Positions 6,093 to 12,221 of a stretch of 12,221 bases of DNA are shown one piece after another. The notes beneath the pieces were generated by a model. The model searched no databases, was not told the DNA's origin, and worked only from the letters and a program-made list of their open reading frames with translations. Position 1 is the first letter of the stretch. Every line of letters starts with the position of its first letter. The DNA is from CAMCYM01 sp964405405 (GTDB taxonomy: Bacteria; Bacteroidota; Bacteroidia; Flavobacteriales_D; Sanyastnellaceae). The stretch covers positions 1 to 12,221 of the forward strand of contig CAYONT010000051.1 in the NCBI GenBank assembly GCA_964405405.1, written 5' to 3'. Made by a program: the position numbers and the translations under genes.

Positions 6093-6513
6093 CGCCCTTG
6101 TTGAGCCAAAAAGGTCACGCAAGAAATGAACCTTGGAGAGAAGGATCTGCTTGGGGCTTGTTCCGTCAGGCAATGGGGCGAAATGCCCGCCGCGGCCCTT
6201 GAGTTCCTCGTTCAGACACCCAACGCGAGGGCGGGCAGATTTTCCTCAGGGAAGTGGATGTCCAAACGCTGGACAAGGAGCCGTCATGGAATCAGCACAA
6301 CCGGATGATCCGTCCGTGTCGGTGGCTGGCACATCCACTCGCGCTGCCCAGATGAGACAGGGCAAAAGGAATAGAAAAAAGGTCGGGGAAACCCGCATTG
6401 ATCCCCCTGAATGGTTCAAATAGACGGTTGTTTGCGAGTAAAGCATGCGAGGGCCGGAGCCGATGTTGCATAGCGCCTATTTTTTCATTGCTATTTGGCT
6501 ATTTTTACCCTGC
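6093..6513. other. Intergenic region between the hip operon and the giant repeat protein; no convincing gene
   Basis: Short reading frames exist on both strands (for example plus 6133-6423, 96 codons, ending RIDPPEWFK) but none has a recognisable motif or host-like codon use. Inverted repeats are present: TGCCCGCC near 6184 with GGCGGGCA near 6232, GTCCA/TGGAC at 6260-6274, and AGTGGATGT (6253-6261) with ACATCCACT (6331-6339). The region could hold a structured RNA, a decayed gene or only spacer. The last 40 bp (about 6476-6508) is T-rich and probably contains the promoter of the next gene. Confidence 0.5.
6466..6508 (+). promoter_or_regulatory. Tentative promoter region of the giant repeat protein
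   Basis: An AT-rich stretch directly upstream of the ATG at 6514 contains TATTTTTT (6478-6485) and TATTTTTA (6500-6507), which partly match TAnnTTTG, and a TTG at 6466-6468. No combination with ideal spacing is seen, so the exact site is uncertain. Confidence 0.3.
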
Positions 6514-9500
6514 ATGAACAAAGGAATTGGGCAAAGGGTACGAGGTGGGTGGATGCGTTGGATCGTTGCGATGTTGTTGGGGTGGATGGGGGAGCAGGGG
6601 GGTGCCCAAGTGTCCTTGTCGAGCATCCCGAGCGCCCAAGGGGGCACCGTGCAGGTCTGCGCTGGTTCAACCGTACTGTTTACCAACGGAACCCCTCCGA
6701 ATTTGCTCAATGGTCCCACCACATTCGCTTGGGAACTGGATGGAGGATGGCTGGCTGGCACAGCAGGCCCCATTTCCTACACCTTTGACACCCCCGGTAC
6801 GTATTCCTTGTCCTTGGAAGTGATCACCCAAGGCGGGGAAATCGATTTGGGGGAGGCGAACATCACCGTGGTGGTAGGCCCGGCTCCTCCCATCGAGCCT
6901 TTGTTGGGGACAGGGAACAACTGCACCCAGTTTTCGGTGGTGGGAGGCGTGCCCACTTTTCAGACCCAGTCTGGGTCATCTTGTACGTGCAATCCGAGTA
7001 GCATGGGGCCGGCTATCAGTTTGTTGGGCACGAACCAGTATCCGGCAGGTACCGTTTCACAAATCTATTGGGGGGGGGCAGGAAGCCCGGCGAATGGCGG
7101 AACCAGTCCATTCACCACCCAAACCGGGTTTCCAACAGCTTCGCAAGACCTGGCCTCCTTTCCCGGGCAAACCAATGCACTCGGACACTACTCCAATCAA
7201 GGGAGTTACAACCTGGTGCACGTTGTCCAATTCCCGGGCGGTTGTACCTATTCGGCGTACTACGTAGTGAGCTGGGGGGCAGCCCTCATCGACCAATGTG
7301 CGAATGCGACCCAATCGGTTTGTTTTCCACTCGATTATCCCCTTTGCTTCGATACCCAAGCACCCGGAACCACCTACGAAATCGAATGGGGGGACGGAAG
7401 CAGTGAGACCTATGCATACCCAGATTTGCCTACTGCACCCAACGTGCTCGGCCATGCCTACCAAACCTCATGCGACCAAGAGGGGGAGGCGACCCCTTAC
7501 GTCATCACCATCACCGCGACGAATGCTTGCACGAATCTGTCCACGGTCAACACCCAAGGACCTTTCTACGTAAGTACACCGCCAGAACCAGATTTCACGG
7601 CGGATCCCGGTTGGGTCATTTGTGAGGAAGAAACCATCGTCTTCACCGACATTACCCAGCCCGGATTTGAGGCGAGTGCAGCCGGGTGCTTGGATGAATA
7701 CTTGATGGCGTGGGAGATCAATGGAAGCAGCGCATCTTCCGGTCCGGGCTATGTGGTGGTGGCCGGAAGCATGGGGGATTTGGAATGGTCCTTCGAGCCG
7801 GGAACCCCGACCTTGGAGGTCCAGTTTACGGCCCCTGGGATGTATGCCGTTTCGCTGGTGGGTCAAAACACCTTTTGTGCCCCGGCGGATGTGACCCATT
7901 GGGTGACCGTGAAGCCGATTCCTGTGGTGGGTGACCAGGAAGTAACACTTTGTACGGGGGATGATTTGGCCTTCATTCCCAACGCACCTCCAGCAGTGCT
8001 GCCGCCGGGCACCTACTTCGAGTGGACGGTGGCGGACAACCCCTGGGTTGCAGGAGATGTGGCCGGGAGCGGGCCGGTGATTGTCGGCAACCTGGAGAAC
8101 CTCAGCAGTGTCGCCCAAGCGGTGGTCTACACGGTGACGCCCATCACACCGCCTTGCACGGGAGAGCCTTTTGAGCTGGTGGTGAACCTGGTCCCAACGG
8201 TGGTCATTCCCAACTTCAACCTGACGGTATGCAATGGCACACCGGTCACCATCACCCCCGTTGACAATCCCCCGACCACCATCATTCCGCAAGGGACGAC
8301 GTTCAGCTGGACGTTTGCCGACAACCCGCTGGTCACGGGAGAGAGTGCGGGCACGGGGCAATCGTCCTTCAGCCAGACCCTGACCAGCAGCGTGGTGGCC
8401 CCCGCCCAGTCCGTGACGTACAACGCGGTGGCCACGGCAGCGGCGGGATGTGGTACCGGGGAGTTTCAGGTGGTCATCACGCTGAACGATGTGCAGGCGG
8501 GGACCATTGGGCCGGGGCAAGTAGTCTGTCTGGGGGGGAACCCCGACCCGCTGGCTTTCACCGTGCCTTCCCTCGGGGCGGGCACCCTCACGTACCAGTG
8601 GCAGAGCGCCCCTTGGCCGGCTGGGGCTTGGACGAACATTCCGGGCGCCACCGGGCCCAGCTATGACCCGCCCGCCGGGGCGAGCACCTCGCTTCGGTAC
8701 CGGGTGGTGGTGATCAGCACCTTGTCGGGGAACGCTTGTCAGGAGCCCAGCAACGCCGTGGACGTGCTCGTGAACAGCATCACGACGCCGGTGGTGGGGC
8801 CAGGCCAAACCCACTGCACCCCAGCGAACCCGCTGCCCATGGCACTGACCTCCGGTGGCACAGCGGCCCTCGGCACGGTGTCTTACCAGTGGCAGTCCGC
8901 GCCTGCGGCTGCGGGGCCTTGGGTGAACATCGCGGGGGCCACTGGCGCTTCGTACGACCCACCGGGGGGGCTGTTGGTGGACACCTGGTACCAGCTGGTG
9001 GTGACCTCGGTGCCTACGACCCCGCCGGGCCCCACCTGCTCAGCGACCTCCGTCCCGGTTCTCGTCAACGTGAACCAGGTGACGCCCGGCATCCTCCTCC
9101 CCGCCCAAACCCTCTGCCCCGGAAATGATCCGGCTCCGTTGGTCTCTTCGGGTGCGACGGGCGATGGTGGGTTGGGGTATGTTTGGACTGCGAGCACTTC
9201 GGCGAATGGGCCGTTCAACCCGATTTCGGGCGCGAACGCCGGTTCCTACGATCCCCCGGGACCCATCTCGGCGGATGCCTGGTACCAACTGCAGGTGACC
9301 AGCACCCTCAACGGGGTGGCTTGCAGCGCGGTGACCCCGGTGGTGGCCGTGGCGCTCAACAGCCTCACCCCGGGCACGCCGGCTCCGGGCTCCACGATAT
9401 GCGAGGGCGGGGATCCAACTCTCCTGGTACCAGTGGTCCTGCCTACGGGCGAAGGGACGGCGGCTTACCAGTGGCAGCAGTCGGTCGGAGGCGGGCCGTG

Positions 9501-12221
9501 GTCGGACATCCCCGGGGCGACGGGCACGACCTATGACCCACCCCCCGGGCTGATGACGACGACTTCGTACCGGCTGGTGCTCACGAGCACCCTCTCGGGG
9601 ACGGCATGTACCCAGGCTCAAGGAGCGACGACGGTTCAAGTAAACCAAGTGAGTCCCGGCACGCTGCTCACCCCAGCCGCTGTTTGCACCGGTGGAGATC
9701 CCGCCCCCGTGGTCCCTGCTGTGAATGCCAGCGGATCTGACACACTCTCCTATCAATGGGAGCAGGCAACCTCTGCCATGGGCCCCTGGAGCCCCATCCC
9801 AGGGGCGACCAATGCGACCTACGACCCGCCCGCCGGTGCGACGCAGACCTCGTTCCTCCGGCTCGTGGTGACCAGCACTTGGAACGGAGTGGATTGCTCT
9901 GAATCCACGCCCGCTGTACCGGTGGAGGTGGTGCCGGATCCCATGATCACGTCGCAACCGGTTTCTCCCCTGTGGGCGTGCGTGGGGGGCACTCCCGCCG
10001 GGGCATTTCAGGTGGCTGGTTCGGGAGGGTTGGGCATTCTGAGTTACCAATGGTTCGGACCCAATGGTGCCATCGCGGGCGCCACTGCTTCGACCTATTC
10101 GCCTCCGGCATCCGGCGTGCCAGGGACGTATACGTATTACGCAGTTTTGACTTGGTCGGGCAACGGGTGTGATGCGGTGACGTCCGCTACCGGGGTGGTG
10201 GAGGTTTTGCCCGACCCGGTGTTTGTCACGCAACCGGTATCATCCGTTTGGTGCCAAGGAGCCGCACCCGAACCGCTGGTGGTTGCGGCAACGGGGGGGC
10301 AGGGGGCGGGACCCGATGCCGGCACCTATCAGTGGTACGTGGCGAACAATGCCGCGCTGAACAACGCCGTTCCTGTGCCCGGTGCGACCGGCGCTTCGTG
10401 GTCGCCATCCACTGCAACCGTGGGAACGCAGTGGTATTTCGCCGTGTTCACAACCGCTACACCCGGTTGCAGCGCCACCAGCACAGCCGCCTCCATTCAG
10501 GTGACACCGGGCCCCTCCGCATCCCTCAACCTGGGGGACCAAATCGGGTGCGTCGGGGTGGACTTTGCCCCGTGGTCGGTCACCTTCGCCAACGGAACAG
10601 GAACCCCCAGCTACCAGTGGTACCAGAACAGCGTCCCCACGGTGGCAGGGGCTACACCGATTCCTGGTGCGACGGGTTCCACGTGGGATGTTTCGGGCGC
10701 CGCGGTGGGTTCGGGCTATTTGCTATGCCAAATGGTTTTCACCAATGGCGGGTGTGGCCAAGTTTTTTCCCCACCGGTCCAGTGGACGGTGGTGCCGGAT
10801 CCGCAGGTGGTTTGGACTGCGGAAGCGCCGGGGCCACTTTGTCCCGATGGGCCGTTGCCGGCAGCGTTGGCGGTGCAGTACAGTGGGGGTGTGGGAACGG
10901 CCTCGTGGCAGTGGTTCTTGGATGGCGTGTCCATTCCAGGCGCGAATGGTCCGAGTTACTTGCCTCCGGGGTTTGCGAATCCAGGGGTCTATGCCTACAC
11001 GGCGCAATTGAACTTGTCGGGCAGTGGTTGCAATGCTGCGGTCTCTGTTCCGACGGTGGTGACGGTGGTAGCGGATCCCACGGTTCAGGTGGGAGCGGGG
11101 GGCACGTGGTGCGCCGGAGCGGTGCCAGAGCCCTTGGAAGCCACGGTGGCCGGGGGGACGGGGCCGTTCTCGTACCAATGGCTGTCGGGGCCGGCTCCGA
11201 ACGCCCTGGTGCCCATCCCGGGTGCCACGGGTGCGACATGGGCTCCCGCAACGAATGTCCCGGGCACGTTCTTTTATGCCTGTGAGGTATTGGGGAGCTG
11301 GGCACACTGCGGAGCGGTGAGCACGCCGGTTGTGGTGGTGGTGACTCCGGGCCCCAACTGGGTGCAGGTCCCCGACTCCACGGCGGTGTGCATCGGGGGA
11401 CCGGCTCCCACGCTGCAGGTGGCCTACACCGGGGGCACGGGGATGCCGGCCTACCAATGGTATGTTTCCCCCACGCCGGATGCCGCGAACGGGGTGGCGA
11501 TCCCGGGTGCCACGGCTGCACAATGGGCCCCTCCCACGGGGGATTTGGGCACGACCTGGTATTTCTGTGTCTTGACGTTGTCGGGTGGTGGATGTGGTTC
11601 CATCGTTTCGCCTCCTGCGCCGTTGACGGTAACGCCACCTCCCGCTGCCGAGGTCACCCCCTTTGCGGGAAGTACGGTGTGCGTTGGCGGCACATTGGCG
11701 GCACCCCTTGTGGCCGCCATAGGGGGCGGAGCGGGTACGGCCACCTACCAATGGTTCGATGGGAATGGCCCCATTCCGGGCGCATCGGGGGCTACTTACT
11801 TGCCGCCATCTTATACATTAACAGGTAGTTATATCTATTCTGTTGAGGTGACATGGGAAGGTGCGGGGTGCGGTTCGGCGGCATCGGGTGAGGCCTGGGT
11901 GGAGGTGGTGGCGGACCCGGTGGTGACGTTGCAGCCGCAGGGGGCTTCTTATTGCCAGGGGGCGGGGGGTGTGTTGCCGTTGTCGGTGGGGGCGGCTGGT
12001 GGGACGGGGAGCTTCCAGTACCAGTGGCAGTCTTCTGCGAACCCGGGGGGACCGTGGGGGAATGTGGTGGGGGCGACGGGGCCATCGTTTGTGCCGCCGG
12101 TGGGGGTGGTGGGGACGGTGTACTACCGTTGCCGGGTGACGCAGACGGGCGCGAACTGTCAGGTGGAGAGCCAGCCGGCGGCCGTTGTGACCACCCCGGC
12201 GCCGACGTTCACGCAGCAGCC
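6514..12221 (+). CDS. Giant secreted PKD/Ig-like repeat protein (putative T9SS-exported surface adhesin), 3' end off the window
   Basis: One frame stays open for 1902 codons to the window edge. The start at 6514 gives MNKGIGQRVRGGWMRWIVAM, with a basic n-region, hydrophobic WIVAMLLGW and likely cleavage near GGAQ-VSLSS; ATG 6553 is an alternative. Order: PKD-like domain (about 33-130, TFAWELDGG...YTFDTPGTYSLSLEV); a Cys-rich stretch (GNNC...SCTC); a PKD domain with WGDGSSETY (about 288-350); another PKD-like domain (356-469); two paired PKD-like modules sharing the FxWTxADNP motif (about 472-661); then at least 13 Ig-like repeats of 92-100 residues from residue 662. Each repeat has a CxGG-type Cys, a YQWxx core, PGATGxxY.PP and a late GxxC, implying one disulfide per domain. 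Such architectures are common in Bacteroidota surface or gliding-associated proteins that end in a T9SS domain; that end is not visible here. An adhesin role is inferred. Confidence 0.9.
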   Translation, partial: MNKGIGQRVRGGWMRWIVAMLLGWMGEQGGAQVSLSSIPSAQGGTVQVCAGSTVLFTNGTPPNLLNGPTTFAWELDGGWLAGTAGPISYTFDTPGTYSLSLEVITQGGEIDLGEANITVVVGPAPPIEPLLGTGNNCTQFSVVGGVPTFQTQSGSSCTCNPSSMGPAISLLGTNQYPAGTVSQIYWGGAGSPANGGTSPFTTQTGFPTASQDLASFPGQTNALGHYSNQGSYNLVHVVQFPGGCTYSAYYVVSWGAALIDQCANATQSVCFPLDYPLCFDTQAPGTTYEIEWGDGSSETYAYPDLPTAPNVLGHAYQTSCDQEGEATPYVITITATNACTNLSTVNTQGPFYVSTPPEPDFTADPGWVICEEETIVFTDITQPGFEASAAGCLDEYLMAWEINGSSASSGPGYVVVAGSMGDLEWSFEPGTPTLEVQFTAPGMYAVSLVGQNTFCAPADVTHWVTVKPIPVVGDQEVTLCTGDDLAFIPNAPPAVLPPGTYFEWTVADNPWVAGDVAGSGPVIVGNLENLSSVAQAVVYTVTPITPPCTGEPFELVVNLVPTVVIPNFNLTVCNGTPVTITPVDNPPTTIIPQGTTFSWTFADNPLVTGESAGTGQSSFSQTLTSSVVAPAQSVTYNAVATAAAGCGTGEFQVVITLNDVQAGTIGPGQVVCLGGNPDPLAFTVPSLGAGTLTYQWQSAPWPAGAWTNIPGATGPSYDPPAGASTSLRYRVVVISTLSGNACQEPSNAVDVLVNSITTPVVGPGQTHCTPANPLPMALTSGGTAALGTVSYQWQSAPAAAGPWVNIAGATGASYDPPGGLLVDTWYQLVVTSVPTTPPGPTCSATSVPVLVNVNQVTPGILLPAQTLCPGNDPAPLVSSGATGDGGLGYVWTASTSANGPFNPISGANAGSYDPPGPISADAWYQLQVTSTLNGVACSAVTPVVAVALNSLTPGTPAPGSTICEGGDPTLLVPVVLPTGEGTAAYQWQQSVGGGPWSDIPGATGTTYDPPPGLMTTTSYRLVLTSTLSGTACTQAQGATTVQVNQVSPGTLLTPAAVCTGGDPAPVVPAVNASGSDTLSYQWEQATSAMGPWSPIPGATNATYDPPAGATQTSFLRLVVTSTWNGVDCSESTPAVPVEVVPDPMITSQPVSPLWACVGGTPAGAFQVAGSGGLGILSYQWFGPNGAIAGATASTYSPPASGVPGTYTYYAVLTWSGNGCDAVTSATGVVEVLPDPVFVTQPVSSVWCQGAAPEPLVVAATGGQGAGPDAGTYQWYVANNAALNNAVPVPGATGASWSPSTATVGTQWYFAVFTTATPGCSATSTAASIQVTPGPSASLNLGDQIGCVGVDFAPWSVTFANGTGTPSYQWYQNSVPTVAGATPIPGATGSTWDVSGAAVGSGYLLCQMVFTNGGCGQVFSPPVQWTVVPDPQVVWTAEAPGPLCPDGPLPAALAVQYSGGVGTASWQWFLDGVSIPGANGPSYLPPGFANPGVYAYTAQLNLSGSGCNAAVSVPTVVTVVADPTVQVGAGGTWCAGAVPEPLEATVAGGTGPFSYQWLSGPAPNALVPIPGATGATWAPATNVPGTFFYACEVLGSWAHCGAVSTPVVVVVTPGPNWVQVPDSTAVCIGGPAPTLQVAYTGGTGMPAYQWYVSPTPDAANGVAIPGATAAQWAPPTGDLGTTWYFCVLTLSGGGCGSIVSPPAPLTVTPPPAAEVTPFAGSTVCVGGTLAAPLVAAIGGGAGTATYQWFDGNGPIPGASGATYLPPSYTLTGSYIYSVEVTWEGAGCGSAASGEAWVEVVADPVVTLQPQGASYCQGAGGVLPLSVGAAGGTGSFQYQWQSSANPGGPWGNVVGATGPSFVPPVGVVGTVYYRCRVTQTGANCQVESQPAAVVTTPAPTFTQQ
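7070..7078 (+). repeat. Nine-G homopolymer inside the giant repeat protein gene
   Basis: Nine consecutive G encode the end of W186 and G187-G188 (TAT TGG GGG GGG GCA). As read, the frame is intact on both sides. Tracts of this length are prone to slippage, in vivo or during sequencing. Confidence 0.7.
8497..12221 (+). repeat. Tandem Ig-like repeat array, 13 full units plus the start of a 14th
   Basis: Units start at 8497, 8782, 9082, 9367, 9652, 9943, 10219, 10516, 10804, 11080, 11356, 11644, 11920 and 12205 (cut by the edge), with lengths of 276-300 bp. They are repeats at protein level, not near-identical DNA. Units 1-5 share GxWxxIPGATGxSYDPP and a VTSTxxGxxC ending. Units 6-13 are joined by short linkers rich in DP/GP and have more variable cores (YQWF, YQWY, WQWF). 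Every unit keeps two cysteines. Confidence 0.85.

Noticed and set aside
6126..6446. Small ORFs in the intergenic region (60, 96 and, on minus, 66 codons)
   Set aside because: They overlap each other in different frames and strands, show no motif and no consistent codon preference; a real gene cannot be supported.
7468..8814. 448-codon open frame on the minus strand opposite the giant repeat protein (also 9040-10233 and 10723-11751)
   Set aside because: These are antisense shadows of the GC-rich repeat gene. They are rich in Arg/His/Gly/Pro, have no domain or signal features, and lie wholly opposite a well-supported coding frame.

Overview
The window looks like a GC-rich member of the Bacteroidota, probably Flavobacteriales-like. 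The evidence is a type IX secretion (T9SS) type B C-terminal sorting domain ('gliding motility-associated C-terminal domain'), large cysteine-paired Ig/PKD-repeat surface proteins, promoter -7 elements of the TAnnTTTG type, and no clear Shine-Dalgarno sequences. The exact genus cannot be read from the sequence. Positions 2621-2720 are 100 N, the usual placeholder for a scaffold gap of unknown length.

Left region (1-4135, minus strand): two tandem paralogous secreted proteins with an IgGFc-binding-type N-terminal domain. The upstream one starts near 4099, is broken by the N gap, continues as six Ig-like repeats and ends with a T9SS type B sorting domain at 801. Its stop codon overlaps the start codon of the second paralog (ATGA), which runs off the left edge. 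A Bacteroidota-type promoter lies just upstream and diverges from a promoter for tRNA-Ser.

Middle region (4251-6090): tRNA-Ser(CGA) with its own terminator, then a 15-bp exact duplication of the tRNA 3' end, then a visibly AT-richer three-gene toxin-antitoxin operon on the minus strand, hipB-hipS-hipT (HipBST-type). In this layout the HipA N-terminal domain (HipS) and the HipA kinase (HipT) are separate proteins. The genes overlap, share one regulatory region and end at a hairpin terminator. Upstream of hipB are three 18-bp TATATG-N6-nrTATA boxes at an exact 40-bp pitch, very probably HipB operators, with a perfect -7 element between the first two.

Right region (6514-12221, plus strand): one huge secreted protein, open at the right edge (at least 1902 residues). 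It has a signal peptide, PKD-like domains, two paired PKD-like modules and at least 13 Ig-like repeats of 92-100 residues. The C-terminus is outside the window. Between the hip operon and this gene is about 420 bp with no convincing gene.

Overall: two loci for large cell-surface proteins flank a tRNA gene and a probably acquired toxin-antitoxin module. The most noteworthy elements are the HipBST operon with its periodic operator array and the tRNA-derived direct repeat beside it.
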